Assembly: GCA_016711095.1 (NCBI GenBank)
Contig: JADJTP010000003.1
Coordinates: forward strand, 434,001 to 498,000
Source: Actinomycetales bacterium
Lineage (GTDB): Bacteria > Actinomycetota > Actinomycetes > Actinomycetales > Dermatophilaceae
Length of the DNA stretch: 64,000 nt
Reading direction: 5' to 3'
Part shown: positions 25,146-36,000 of the stretch, one piece after another
Numbering within the stretch: position 1 is the stretch's first letter
How the letters are laid out: each line of letters starts with the position of its first letter
Notes under the pieces: model-generated
The model's database searches: none
Seen by the model: the letters and a program-made list of their open reading frames with translations, nothing else
What the model was told of the DNA's origin: nothing
Position numbers and translations under genes: made by a program

Positions 25146-27377
25146 TCACCACTTCCCGAGGTGGACGGTGCCTGCCGGTCGACCGACGATCGCAGCAATG
25201 TCCGCCGGCAGCGGCAATGCCACCGCCGAGATGAGTGCGGTTGCGCTGGCGGTGAGCCTGCCCTGGGCGTCGACTAGCGACTCCCCGCCGACAAACTCCC
25301 GTCCTCGACTTTCTTGACCCGTCGTGGACGTCCATGAGGCCAGGGTGGTGAAGACGTAGGGGTTCGTGGCGCCTCGCGACCAGATGGTCAGCCAGGCGGG
25401 GCTGGTCGAGGAAACCCGTTGGTAGAGGTTGCCGTTCAGCGACAGGCGCATCTGCTCGGCCGTCATCTGGCGGCTGTAGTCCTCGTTGCAGATGACGCAC
25501 GAGGCTGACGTCGCGGCTTGGGCGACGACGTTGTTGCGCAGGGTCACCGGCCCGAGCGTCCAGGGCATTTCCGGGTCCGGCCACGCAACCCGCCGATCCA
25601 CGGCCGGGTCGTTGGGGTTGGTATTGCGTCGGCTGTCCTGGGCCAGCCAGACAGCCCGACCCACGTTAGCCACGATCGTGTTGTTCCAGATGTGGACGTT
25701 GCTGGTGTTGTTGATCTTGAGCCCGGCAAGACCGTTGCGAGCGACGAAGTTGTTGGCGACCACGGCCTTCGCTGAGAGCTCCAAGAAGATCCCGTCGCCC
25801 AGGTTGTCGGTGAACCGCGAGCCAGTTATCGTCGTGTTGTAGGTAGACAAGTCCTGCCAGAACCCCGGCCCGAAGTTGCCTGAGAAGTCGCTGTTGGACA
25901 GGGTGACACCGCGCGTCTGGCCGAGCTTCGCACCACCGGATACGGGCGCGACGTTGAATCGTTGGTCGTTGTTGCCTGTGACGGACAGCGACAGCAGCCG
26001 TAGACGGTCGGCGTAACGACTATGGATGCCCAACATCCCACTGCGCCGGATCGTCACCCGGTCAAGGGTGCAGTCTTCCCGAAGCACGGAGATTCCAGTC
26101 GTCGCGGTGTCCTCGATCTGCACGTTCTCCAGCCGAACACTCGGTGCCTCAACCGTGATACCACCCATGTGAAACACCGATGGCGAATAACGCCTCACCC
26201 CGATCCCACGGATCACGGTGGACGCCGCCCGGACCGAGAAGGCCTTGATCAGGGTGCTCGCCGCGACGGCCCTCCCGCTCGGGTTGGTTCCGATGTAAAG
26301 CTTGGAGCTGGACTCATCGAGGAAGAACTTGCCCGCTGTGACGAGGCTGAGGGACTTGACCTGGGTGAGGGCTGTCCCGTCGATGAAGACCTGGTCGGGA
26401 TGCGCAGCCATCGGATAGGTGGCGGTGTTCACGAACTGCCAGTAGGGCACGGTCGAGTCGGGGGCGCCCTGGGTGTAGGTCGGGCTGTGGTCAAAGCGCT
26501 GAGTCCAACCGTCGTTGCGCCACCTGGTCCCGTCGGCAACCCAACCTCCGACCGCCGAGGATCCGTCAAGCCACACCGCCTCGTTCGGGTAGCTCTGGAC
26601 GGTTACGGCGCGAGAGATCGTCACCGATTCGTGGTAGACCCCAGCGCGCAGCACGACGGTCCCGCCGGCAGGAGCGAGGGCCAGTGCCCGGTTGAGGGAG
26701 CGCACCGGCGCAGCGAGGGTCCCTGGGCTGGCGTCGTTGCCGTTCGGCGCGGCGATGATCGCTCCCGCGGGCACGGCATACGACGTAGTCCCGACCGCAG
26801 CGGAGCCGTACGTCGTTGTTGGGGGGGGTGACGCCGCGACGCCGGGAACGTGGAAGGCCACGCCTTCCAGTGTCCAGCCTTGGCCCAGCAGCGTCGATCC
26901 GGCGGCCGACGGAGCAAGGCGGCGCACCGTTCCCTTGACATAGCTGTTCACCGGGACAGTCTGTCCGACGACTTGAGTCGGGCTTGCAAAGAAACTCGCC
27001 CCCTGGTCGGTGTAGCCGCGGCTCAGGGCAGCGCTCAGTGCAGTGCTACCCGACAAGGCCCAAGTGAAGTCGAACGTCGTGGGGTGGTAGAGACGGCGCA
27101 CCGGCATGAGCCCGGTGACGGCCACCAGGGATGCCTTGAACGGGACACCGAGATCGGTGGTGAAGCCGTAGGAGGATGCCGCGATCAGCGCCTCATCCCG
27201 CCAGGGGGTGGCCAGACTCGCCCCGGTGGTCGGTTTCGCCACCTGGTAGATGGGGGCGCTCATCGCCGACACGGGGTCTTCCGCAGCCGTGGCCAGCGAC
27301 GCAGGGCTCGCGACGAGGCAGACGGCTGCCAACACGGCAGCCGCGATGACGGCTAAGGCTGAACGGGCTCGAAACAT
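25146..27377 (-). CDS. Secreted right-handed beta-helix protein
   Basis: A 743-residue exported protein with signal peptide (ALAVIAAAVLAAVCLVASP). Residues ~30-190 form a domain with RLYHPTTFDFTWALS and GYTDQGASFF, resembling the DUF5648-type repeat of surface hydrolases. From ~225 on it is a right-handed parallel beta-helix (ANGNDASPGTLAAPVRSLN start of a pectate-lyase-like coil; VTLSNSDFSGNFGPGFWQD; NNFVARNGLAGLKINNTSNV). Such folds bind or cleave polysaccharides; no catalytic residues can be assigned. ATG 27377 has GGAGG upstream. Location in the glycan island suggests action on the exported polymer. Confidence 0.85.
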   Translation of the reverse strand: MFRARSALAVIAAAVLAAVCLVASPASLATAAEDPVSAMSAPIYQVAKPTTGASLATPWRDEALIAASSYGFTTDLGVPFKASLVAVTGLMPVRRLYHPTTFDFTWALSGSTALSAALSRGYTDQGASFFASPTQVVGQTVPVNSYVKGTVRRLAPSAAGSTLLGQGWTLEGVAFHVPGVAASPPPTTTYGSAAVGTTSYAVPAGAIIAAPNGNDASPGTLAAPVRSLNRALALAPAGGTVVLRAGVYHESVTISRAVTVQSYPNEAVWLDGSSAVGGWVADGTRWRNDGWTQRFDHSPTYTQGAPDSTVPYWQFVNTATYPMAAHPDQVFIDGTALTQVKSLSLVTAGKFFLDESSSKLYIGTNPSGRAVAASTLIKAFSVRAASTVIRGIGVRRYSPSVFHMGGITVEAPSVRLENVQIEDTATTGISVLREDCTLDRVTIRRSGMLGIHSRYADRLRLLSLSVTGNNDQRFNVAPVSGGAKLGQTRGVTLSNSDFSGNFGPGFWQDLSTYNTTITGSRFTDNLGDGIFLELSAKAVVANNFVARNGLAGLKINNTSNVHIWNNTIVANVGRAVWLAQDSRRNTNPNDPAVDRRVAWPDPEMPWTLGPVTLRNNVVAQAATSASCVICNEDYSRQMTAEQMRLSLNGNLYQRVSSTSPAWLTIWSRGATNPYVFTTLASWTSTTGQESRGREFVGGESLVDAQGRLTASATALISAVALPLPADIAAIVGRPAGTVHLGKW

Positions 27378-27894
27378 CAAGAGGACCTCCTGCTGGCGAC
27401 AGTGGATCTGGAACGACCCGTATCGGCCAACGCCTGTCAGCCGGTCCCGCTCGGGTCGAGCAAGCTGCCCACTGAAGATAACGAATGTATTACGACAGCT
27501 CGTGCAGGATAGGTGCAGACCCACAGCCCAGGTCAAGTTCCGGGCCCCACGTCCGCCAGTGCTGCGGACCCGCAGCGAGCGGTCTGCGCACCCCTTTAGA
27601 GCCCAACGCGTCCAAACGCGTCCAAACGCTATGACGCATCTCACTCACAGCGGCCCGCGGTCGCATACCACACAACGGTCGCAAAGGGGAACTTCGGCCC
27701 GGTCAAGTCTGCCGACGGTTTCTGGCGAAGGACGAAGCCCCCTAGCCTCGCCGCGCGACGGTGAAGCCACCACCCACCACGCTGTCATCGTCGGTGACCA
27801 CGTGCGCCATCCAGGCGCCTTCGTCGTCGAGTTCAACCTGCTGCACCACCAGGCCCAGCAGCAGCGTCGCTCCGACCTCCTCGGCCGCGTGGCG
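27378..27894. other. Intergenic stretch upstream of the beta-helix gene
   Basis: No intact gene is visible. It must contain the beta-helix promoter. A direct repeat GCGTCCAAAC occurs twice in tandem near 27607-27628. Near 27742-27895 a minus-strand frame encodes LLGLVVQQVELDDEGAWMAHV and stops at 27742; it has no start of its own and looks like the end of a broken gene, joined to the mfd-like fragment. Confidence 0.5.
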
Positions 27895-28270
27895 CTGGGC
27901 TGGGCTGCGGCCGCCAGGGCCTCGACCACGTGCTCAAGCGGCTGCTCGTCGCCGGCCTGCGGCGCCACCCGGGGGCAGGTCTCCAGCCCGGTGACGATGG
28001 GCTGGAGCACCGCGCGCACCGTGCGACGACGCCGGAGAGCCGGCCGTGGGTCTCGTCACCTTCGTCGGGGTGGGCGAGCCGGCGCAGCACCGACAGGCGC
28101 ATGCCGCCCGTTTTCGCTGCGCGTGCTGAGCCGCTTGTGCGGCAAGGACTCCCACGAGGGGAAAGAGCCCGACGACGCCGCCTCCGAGCGCCGGCGGGAG
28201 GGCGAGTGCCTCCCGGAGGCGCGCGGTGCTGGGGAGTGCCTGGACCTGGGCGCGCAGGACGGCGGACGGC
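27895..28270 (-). pseudogene. Decayed duplicate of an N-terminal part of mfd
   Basis: Three frames of the minus strand carry consecutive pieces that match the intact Mfd of this window: FPSWESLPHKRLSTRSE (Mfd has FPSWETLPHERLSPRSD), then LRRLAHPDEGDETHGRL (Mfd LRRLANPDPHDATRGPL), then RAVLQPIVTGLE and LEHVVEALAAAA (Mfd RAVLQPIARGLG, LDHVVEDLVAAA). Frameshifts separate them and the rest of the gene is absent, so it is non-functional. Confidence 0.75.
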
Positions 28271-28376
28271 AATTCTCGAAGTCTAGTCGCGCCTTGTGAC
28301 ACGGGCGGCCGCGGACGGAAGACGGCCGGTGGTGGGTGCTCGCGCACCCTCCACCGGCCGTCGTCACCAGGTCACG

Positions 28377-31300
28377 TCACGGGACGCGGACCCGGAACCC
28401 GTCCGTGGAGAAGACGACGGGGCCGTTCGTGGCGCTGCCCGACAGGTAGTAGTACATCCCGACGCCGCCAGCGACCTGGAGCCCGGCCGTGCCGTCCGTC
28501 CCCGTGCGGGTCCACGCGCCCGGCTCGGACGTCCCGGACTTCCAGAGCTTGGCGCTCAGGGCCGTCGAGGGGGTCCCCGTCACTTGCACGCGCAATTCGA
28601 ACCGGTCACCCGCCGCCGCCGTCAGACCGGACACGACACCGCCGCCTGGAAGGAGCGTCTCCGTGCCGGACACGGTGCGGACGAGCCACAGGGAGACGAC
28701 CCCGTTGGCCTCGATCCGCACCTTGGCACGGTAGTCGGTGGTGGCGTTGATCCTGCGGCCGATGACACTCACATACTGACCGCCACCCGTCGCCACCTTG
28801 TCGGCCCCGAAGTTCAGCGCCACGTCGGCGTTGGTCGTCGAGAGTGAACTGAGGGATGCGGTGTACCCGTTCCCCGCGTTGAGGCTCACGAGCCCACGGG
28901 CACCGTTCACCGACCAGCGCGTCGGGCTGGTGACAGTCCACGCGCCGCCGGTGTCGGCCGAACCCCACCCGCCGTTCACGGTGCGACCGAAGTCGTCACT
29001 GGCGAGGAAGGCAGGGGCCGTCACCATGACCGAGGCGGTCTCGGTGTCAGTCGCCCCATCATCGTCGGTGACGGTGAGTGTCACCGTGTAGGTGCCAGGC
29101 GCGGCATACGTGTGGGTGGCCGTGGCGGAGGCACCCGTGGTGTCGGCCGTCTCGTCACCCCAGTTCCACGAGTACGACGCGATGCTCCCATCGGGGTCCA
29201 TGGACGTCGAGCCATTGACCGACACCGACAGGTTGGTCTCGCTGTGGGTGAACGCGGCGGTCGGCGCCACGTTTGCCGGCGGGGCCGTCACCATGACCGA
29301 GGCGGTCTCGGTGTCAGTCGCCCCATCATCGTCGGTGACGGTGAGTGTCACCGTGTAGGTGCCAGGCGCGGCATACGTGTGGGTGACCGTGGCGGAGGCA
29401 CCCGTGGTGTCGGCCGTCTCGTCACCCCAGTTCCACGAGTAAGACGCGATGCTCCCATCGGGGTCCATGGACGTCGAGCCATTGACCGACACCGACAGGT
29501 TGGTCTCGCTGTGGGTGAACGCGGCGGTCGGCGCCACGTTTGCCGGCGGGGCCGTCACCATGACCGAGGCGGTCTCGGTGTCAGTCGCCCCATCATCGTC
29601 GGTGACGGTGAGTGTCACCGTGTAGGTGCCAGGCGCGGCATACGTGTGGGTGACCGTGGCGGAGGCACCCGTGGTGTCGGCCGTCTCGTCACCCCAGTTC
29701 CACGAGTACGACGCGATGCTCCCATCGGGGTCCATGGACGTCGAGCCATTGACCGACACCGACAGGTTGGTCTCGCTGTGGGTGAACGCGGCGGTCGGAG
29801 CCTGGTTGGGCACGCTGCCGCCACCCTTGGCGAAGTGATCAGTGACCGTGGCCGCGCTGAGGACCGAGGAGTAGACCGCGGCCTCGTCGATCGTGCCGGC
29901 GAGGAACGGGTCACCAGATCCCCAGTGGGTGTCGCCCCCGACGCGCCAGTAGCCGGCGTAGTCCTGGGCGTCTGTCTGGCCGTTGGTGCCCACGAGCCCA
30001 CCGTCGACGTAGAGCTTGAGGCCGTCCGTCGTGCTCTGGGTGGCCACCACGTGATGCCACTGGCCGTCATTGACCGCGTTGTTCGTCGTGATCGTGTTGG
30101 TGAAGCCGGTCCAGACTCCGAAGGTGAGCTTCCCGTCCGAGCTGAGGTAGACGTGGCGGTCGTAGCAGCCCGACGTGCCGGTCTGCGAGCAGCCGAACCC
30201 GATGATCTTCCCGCCGTTGAACGAGGAGGTGGTCTTGAACCACGCCTCCAGCGAGTAGTTCCGCGGGTTGCTGTACATGGTGTTGGAGGAGACGAAGCCA
30301 TCGCTGCCGTTGAATGCGACGGCCTTGTTGGTCGCCCCGTCGAATGCGCCAGCCTGGCCCTGGATGTAGCCACCCCGGTAGGTGCCGTTGGACTCGTTCG
30401 GACCGGAGTCCTTGGCCGTGCCGTTGCTGTCACCCAGGCGCCAGTACAGGTCGGGGTTGGCGTCCCAGACGGCCTGGCCGTAGGCGTCGGTCGGGCGAGT
30501 GGGTACGTCGAGGGTGCGACCGCTGGCGCGGTAGTGGTCCTGGACGTCCGTCAGTGGGATGGTGGTCGGGTAGATGGCCACCTCGTCGATGTCGCCCGCG
30601 AAGTACGCGTTGCCATCCCACGGGCTGTCACCACCGATGCGCCAGTAGCCCTGGTACGGCTGGGCGACCGAGGTCGAGGCGTTGGTGCCGATCTTCTTCC
30701 CGTCGGCGTAGAGCGTCACTCCCCCAGGCCCCATGGTTCCCACGACGTGGTGCCACTCTCCGTCGTTGAGCGTTCCGGGTGTGGTCACCGTGTAGGAACC
30801 GTTGTTGTAGACGCCGAAGGTGACTCGGCCGTTGGGCGACATGTAGATATGCCGGTCGTAGTTGTTGCTCGTCCCGGTGGGCCGGTCGCCGAAGCCGACG
30901 ATCTTGCCGCCCGACCCGGTCGTCGTGCGGAACCACGCCTCGACGCTGAACACGTTCGGGCCCGTGACGGCGGCCGAGTTGACCGCGAAACTGTCGGTGC
31001 CATTGAAGGCGGTCGAGCCGTCGGACTCCCCGATGATTGCCCCAAGACGGCCGCGGGTGTATCCGCCGCTCAGCGTGGCGTCGTCGAAGGCCGCGTAGTC
31101 GAGGACGGCGGCGCCGGAGCTCTCCCCGAGGCGCCACAGGTGCTCGGCACCGTCGTCACGCACGGAGGTGGCGTAGGCGCTCGGCGACCCGGTGCCAACC
31201 GTCACGGTGTTGGACGTCGGGCTCCATAGGATGTTGCCGGAGGCGTCGGTGATGCGGATCTGGTACCGGACGCTGGTGCCGGGGGTCAGCCCCTTGTCGA

Positions 31301-32903
31301 TGAAGCCGAGACGCGGCAGCGTCCAGAAGTTGGACTTCGCGGTCTGCGTGTTGACCCAGGTGTTGTTGTTGCGAAGCACCTCGTAGGTCAGCGTCTCGTC
31401 GTCGTAGTCCCACGCCGTGCCGAAGGAGACCCGGACCTCCCCAGCCGACAGCGAGACCGCGGTGGTCGCTGGAATCGGGGTGGCGGGCACGGTCGTGTAC
31501 GAGGGGCCGACCTTGTTGGGGGCCCCGGCCTTGGTCCGGAAGCGCGTGATCCCCTGCTGGGCCACGTTGTTCACCCGCGGGAACTCGCCGCCGACGACGA
31601 CCCACTGGCCGTCCGGCGAGGTGTCGATCGCCCACCCTGCCTGCCCAGCGCTGGTGTACGAGCCGAACGCGAAGTTGGGGTACCAGTGCAGGAGAGCGGC
31701 GTTGGGAGTCCCCAGGAGGCCATAGGTGCCAGCCCATCCGTACGCGTCGTTCTTCGTCTGGGTGCCGGTGGCGTAGGAGAACGAGGCGCCGGCTTTCTGC
31801 CAGCGCACACGCGGGTTGGTGTCCGGCCAGCCGTCCACCGGGGTGCAGTCGTGCTGGTGAGAGACGTTGTAGAGGACCGGGCCGGACGCCGCGACGTCGT
31901 AGGAGTCACCGAGACAGTCGTTCTGCCAGTTGATCTCGCCGGTCGTCGGGTTCACGGCGAAGGTGCCCTCGTAGGCGGCTCCCGCGCCGAACGCGTAGCT
32001 CGAGCCGTAGACCTGCGTCGCGTCGGCCTTGATCGACGTGATGGCGCCGTTCGAGCCCGCCGCGCGGATCTTCTCCTGCGCCGGCCACGGATTCACCGAC
32101 CCATCGGAGGCCATGAGCGAGCCCATCCCGTAGGCCGGCTGGCCGGCCAGAGTTGTGAACGAGCCGGCGGGGATGACGCGCGACTGGTCGGGCGACATCG
32201 TCATCGCCCAGACATAGCCGCCGGCTGCAGCCGGGGCCCAGGAGGTCATCGCTCCGTTGGACGTTTGGAAGGCCGCTAGTCGCGTCCGAGCGATACCGTT
32301 GGCAGACATAAAGTTTCCCCCGACATAGATCGTCGACGGGGTGATCCCCAGGCCTCTGACCTGTCCCGAGACGTTGGGGGTGAAGCCGGCGATCGCTGAC
32401 CCGGTAGCGGGGTTGATCGCCGCGATGTGTCCGCGGGTGGCCCCGGCGGCCGTCGTGAAGTCACCGCCGACGTACAGGCGGGTGCCGTCGGCGTTGGCCC
32501 GGATGACTAGGCCCTGGGCGTTCAGTCCGGGGTTGGTCGCGAACGTCGTGACCCGGGCCCCGGTTGAGAGCCGGTAGGCGAAGATGTTGTTTGCGACGAC
32601 CTCCCCCGGGCCGCCCACGCCAACCCCCGGTGGCCTGGCACGGGTGAACGATCCGGTGACGTAGACGGTGTCGCCGATGATCGCTTGGCTCCAGACGACC
32701 CCGTTGATCTGCCACGTCGGCAGTGAGTCGGCCGTGACGGTCGGCGGCGGCGGCACTGGTACTGCCGCCGGAAGAGCGGCTGCGACAGTCGCAGCCGACG
32801 CGTTCGGGCTGGCCAACAAGGCCAGTCCCGGCGCTGCGAGCGCCAAGACCCCCATGCTGGCGATCACACGGGCCAACCACGACCCGGAAGAACGTCTGCT
32901 CAT
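28377..32903 (-). CDS. Giant secreted propeller/FN3/LamG/PKD protein (paralogue B)
   Basis: A 1508-residue exported protein. Approximate order from the ATG at 32903 is: signal peptide (1-40); beta-propeller-like domain with repeated FTTAAGATRGHIAAINP and VYVGGNFMSANG blades (55-465); FN3-like domain (468-568); two LamG/concanavalin-like domains (571-808, 808-1028; FSVEAWFRTT, WHHVVGTMGPGGVTLYADG); three almost identical PKD repeats (1031-1295); and a C-terminal module opening DDFGRTVNGGWG (1296-1508). No sortase signal or catalytic site is seen. It probably binds surface glycans. It is paralogous over its full length to the next gene upstream and begins 98 bp after it. Confidence 0.85.
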   Translation of the reverse strand: MSRRSSGSWLARVIASMGVLALAAPGLALLASPNASAATVAAALPAAVPVPPPPTVTADSLPTWQINGVVWSQAIIGDTVYVTGSFTRARPPGVGVGGPGEVVANNIFAYRLSTGARVTTFATNPGLNAQGLVIRANADGTRLYVGGDFTTAAGATRGHIAAINPATGSAIAGFTPNVSGQVRGLGITPSTIYVGGNFMSANGIARTRLAAFQTSNGAMTSWAPAAAGGYVWAMTMSPDQSRVIPAGSFTTLAGQPAYGMGSLMASDGSVNPWPAQEKIRAAGSNGAITSIKADATQVYGSSYAFGAGAAYEGTFAVNPTTGEINWQNDCLGDSYDVAASGPVLYNVSHQHDCTPVDGWPDTNPRVRWQKAGASFSYATGTQTKNDAYGWAGTYGLLGTPNAALLHWYPNFAFGSYTSAGQAGWAIDTSPDGQWVVVGGEFPRVNNVAQQGITRFRTKAGAPNKVGPSYTTVPATPIPATTAVSLSAGEVRVSFGTAWDYDDETLTYEVLRNNNTWVNTQTAKSNFWTLPRLGFIDKGLTPGTSVRYQIRITDASGNILWSPTSNTVTVGTGSPSAYATSVRDDGAEHLWRLGESSGAAVLDYAAFDDATLSGGYTRGRLGAIIGESDGSTAFNGTDSFAVNSAAVTGPNVFSVEAWFRTTTGSGGKIVGFGDRPTGTSNNYDRHIYMSPNGRVTFGVYNNGSYTVTTPGTLNDGEWHHVVGTMGPGGVTLYADGKKIGTNASTSVAQPYQGYWRIGGDSPWDGNAYFAGDIDEVAIYPTTIPLTDVQDHYRASGRTLDVPTRPTDAYGQAVWDANPDLYWRLGDSNGTAKDSGPNESNGTYRGGYIQGQAGAFDGATNKAVAFNGSDGFVSSNTMYSNPRNYSLEAWFKTTSSFNGGKIIGFGCSQTGTSGCYDRHVYLSSDGKLTFGVWTGFTNTITTNNAVNDGQWHHVVATQSTTDGLKLYVDGGLVGTNGQTDAQDYAGYWRVGGDTHWGSGDPFLAGTIDEAAVYSSVLSAATVTDHFAKGGGSVPNQAPTAAFTHSETNLSVSVNGSTSMDPDGSIASYSWNWGDETADTTGASATVTHTYAAPGTYTVTLTVTDDDGATDTETASVMVTAPPANVAPTAAFTHSETNLSVSVNGSTSMDPDGSIASYSWNWGDETADTTGASATVTHTYAAPGTYTVTLTVTDDDGATDTETASVMVTAPPANVAPTAAFTHSETNLSVSVNGSTSMDPDGSIASYSWNWGDETADTTGASATATHTYAAPGTYTVTLTVTDDDGATDTETASVMVTAPAFLASDDFGRTVNGGWGSADTGGAWTVTSPTRWSVNGARGLVSLNAGNGYTASLSSLSTTNADVALNFGADKVATGGGQYVSVIGRRINATTDYRAKVRIEANGVVSLWLVRTVSGTETLLPGGGVVSGLTAAAGDRFELRVQVTGTPSTALSAKLWKSGTSEPGAWTRTGTDGTAGLQVAGGVGMYYYLSGSATNGPVVFSTDGFRVRVP
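29017..29809 (-). repeat. Three tandem 267-bp direct repeats encoding PKD domains
   Basis: Units begin at 29017, 29284 and 29551 and differ at only a few bases (for example GTGGCC versus GTGACC in unit 1, GTACGAC versus GTAAGAC in unit 2). Each encodes one 89-residue PKD domain. Near identity indicates recent duplication or ongoing conversion; copy number is likely to vary between strains and to be misassembled by short reads. Confidence 0.95.
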
Positions 32904-33001
32904 ATCCCCAAAACCCCTAACGGATAGGCCGCCTTGACACGGCATGGATTCCGCAACTGCTGCTGAACTTCTGGCCCTCCGGGCACGCCGAACGATTCCG
33001 T

Positions 33002-36000
33002 TCATGGACGTAACTGCCCGGCCCAGACGTCATCGACCCCGACGATGACAGGACCATTGGTGGTGCTCCCGCTGAGGTAGCTGTAGAGACCGATCGAGCC
33101 AGCCGACTGCAGATTGGGTGAACCATCGGTTCCAGTGAGGGTCCAGTCGACCGGCTCGCTTGTGCCGATCTTCCACACCTTGACCCGCATCGTGGTCGGG
33201 CTGGTGCCACTCACCTGCAGGCGAACGGCGAGCCGGTCGCCCGCGACGTAGCTCACTCCCGCGAGATTCGCGCTCGAGAGCAACGTCTCGGCGCCGTTCT
33301 CGGTCTTGGCCAGCCACACCGAGGTCACCCCACCGGCGGCCATCCGGATCTTGGCTCGGTAGTCGTTGTTCGGGCTGACCTGTCGGCCGATGACCGAGAC
33401 GAATTGCCCACCGCCGGTGGGCGCCTTGTCGCTCGTGACCACTGCGGACACCTCGGTCGACGTGCTCGACATGGAGGTCAGCGAGCTCAGCGCCCCCGTG
33501 CCGGCAGCGATGCTGACCCGGCCTTGTCCGCCGACGACGGTGTAGCGGGACGTTGTCCCACTGACGGTCCAGGCGCCACCCAGATCGGCGGTGCCCCAGC
33601 CACCCGATACGGTCCGCTCGAAGGCGTCCGTCGCGAAGACGGGGTTGGCCGTCACGGTGAGCGTGACCGTCGACGACGCCTCCGCACCGGCGCCGTCCGT
33701 GACGGTCAAGGTGACCTGATAGGAGCCAGCAGCCGCGTACGCGTGGGTCGCGGCAACGCCGGTGCTTGTGGCGCCGTCACCCCACGTCCAGTTGTAGGAC
33801 GCAAGCGGGCCCTCAGGGTCGCTGGATCCGGCGGCGTCAACCGACGCGACGAGGAAGGTCTCGCTGTGCGAGAACACCGCCGTCGGGACTTGGTTGACCG
33901 GGGCCTGCACCGTCACCGATTCGGTGTGCGTCGCAGTTGCCCCGCCGTCGTCGGTCACCGTGAGCGTCACCTGGTAGGTGCCATCCGCGGCGTACGCATG
34001 AGTGGCGACGGCGCCTGAACCCGTGGACCCGTCTCCGAAGTTCCAGCTGTATGCCGCGAGGGCCCCTTCGGGATCGCTCGACGCCGAGGCATCGACTGAG
34101 ACCTGAAGGAAGGTCTCCCCGTGGGTGAACGTCGCGGTGGGCGCCCCGTTGGCAACGACCGTGACGTCCTGGGCGACCGTCGAGGTGGCGCCGAAGTCGT
34201 CGGTCACGGAGAGCGTCACCGGGTAGGTGCCGGCCGCGGCATACGTGTGCGAAGCCGTCGCTCCGCTGCCAGTGCCACCGTCGCCGAAAGCCCATGAGTA
34301 GGTGGCGATAGTCCCGTCCGGGTCGGTCGAAGCCGCGGCGTTGGCCGACACTGTGAGGTAGCTCAGCGCCGGCGTGAACGCCGCCGTCGGGGCCACATTG
34401 GCCACGACTGACACCGATTGCGTCGTCGTCGCGACGCCTGCCCTGTTATCCGTCACCGTGAGGGTCACCGGGTAGGTGCCGGCCGCGGCATACGTGTGCG
34501 AGGCCAATGGCCCGGCGCCCGTCCCGCCGTCTCCGAAGGCCCAGGCGTAGCTGGCGATGCTGCCATCGAGGTCGCTCGACGTCGCGCCGTCGACCGACAC
34601 GGTCGTGAAGTGCTCCGTGTGCGTGAAGGCAGCCGTCGGCAGCTTGTTCGGCAAGATGCGTCCGCTGGCGGCATAGTGCTGGTCGACCTCGCTCTGCGTG
34701 AGCACGCGCGGGTAGACCGCCGCCTCGTCGAGGCTGCCAGCCAGGTAGGTGCTGGTCGTGCCGCTCCAGCACCGGTCACCGCCGACCCGCCAGTACCCGG
34801 CATAGGTCTGGGCGTCGGACGCGGAGTGGGTGGCTTGCAGCACGGAGTCGACGTAGAGCTTCATGCCGTCGGGGCCTTGGCTTGCCACGACGTGGTGCCA
34901 TTGTCCGTCGTTGAAGGCCCCGGGCGTTTGGGCAATGTTCTGCGTCCCGTTGCTCGTGGTGCCAAAGGCCAGCTTGCCGGTGTTGAGCAAGCAGACCTGG
35001 CGGTCGTAGGCGGAGCTGAGCCCGCTGGCCGCGTTGCCGAATCCGATGAGCTTGCCACCCTTGGTCGTCGTCGACTTGAACCAGGTCTCGGCGGTGAAGG
35101 TGGTCGGAGCGTTCGACGCCTCCTTGTTGACGATCTGTGCGTTCGTGCCATTGAGTGTGACTGCGGTGTTCGCGACGCCGCTCAGTGCGCCGGCGACGCC
35201 GAGGGTGGCGCCCGCGGGGATGGTCGCGCTCTGGCCGGAGCCGGAGGCGTCGGCGGCCGTCGTGCCGTTCGCCTCACCCAAGCGCCAGTAGAAGTCCGGG
35301 TTGCCGGCGACTACGGCTGAACCGTAGGCGTCGCTGGGCGCCGTCGTGGTCCACGTCGCCGGGCGTCCCGACGCCAGGTAATGGGCCTTGACCTGGTCCT
35401 GCGTCAGCCCGAACCCGTAGACCGCGACCTCGTCGAGGCTGCCGGGCAGCGCCGCATTGGTCGGCTTGTTCGGCAGGCCGCTGGTCTGGTCGGCCAGCAC
35501 CCGCCAGTAACCCGCGAACGTGGCCATCGTCATCGGAGTCTGGTCGCGCCCGACTCGACGTCCGTCGATGAAGAGGGACTGGCCGCTGGAGTCCGCGGTC
35601 GCAACCAGGTGGTGCCACTGGCCGTCGTTCACCGACGTGCCGCTTTGCAGGTTGCGCCAGGCTCCGTTGTTGAGCGAGAAGTTGACCCGCCCGGAGTTGG
35701 CCAGGTAGAGCACCATGTCGTTGCCCGTCGTGGTGCTCGTGCCGGACTTGCTGTCACCGAAGCCGATGATTCGCCCGCCCGAGGTGGACGTCGTCTTGAC
35801 CCACGCCTCGAGGCTCACCGCTGAAGGGTGTGCCTCGGCGCCGTTGGCATAGAGCTTCGGCGACGACCCACCCGCCGATGTGGCCGCGGAACCTGCAAGG
35901 GCACCGGCGGATCCGAATGTCACGGCAGTCGAAGTGCCGTCGGCGAACCCTGCCGAGTCGACGAAGGCCGGGCCTGCGTCGTCGAACCGCCACAGGTGGG

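Noticed and set aside
29017..29809. CRISPR or insertion-sequence repeat
   Set aside because: The 267-bp units are in-frame PKD domains of one gene.
29112..31229. 705-codon plus-strand open frame opposite the giant secreted protein
   Set aside because: It mirrors the minus-strand PKD/LamG repeats, is rich in Arg/Gly/Val typical of antisense frames in GC-rich genes, and has no start signal or motif.
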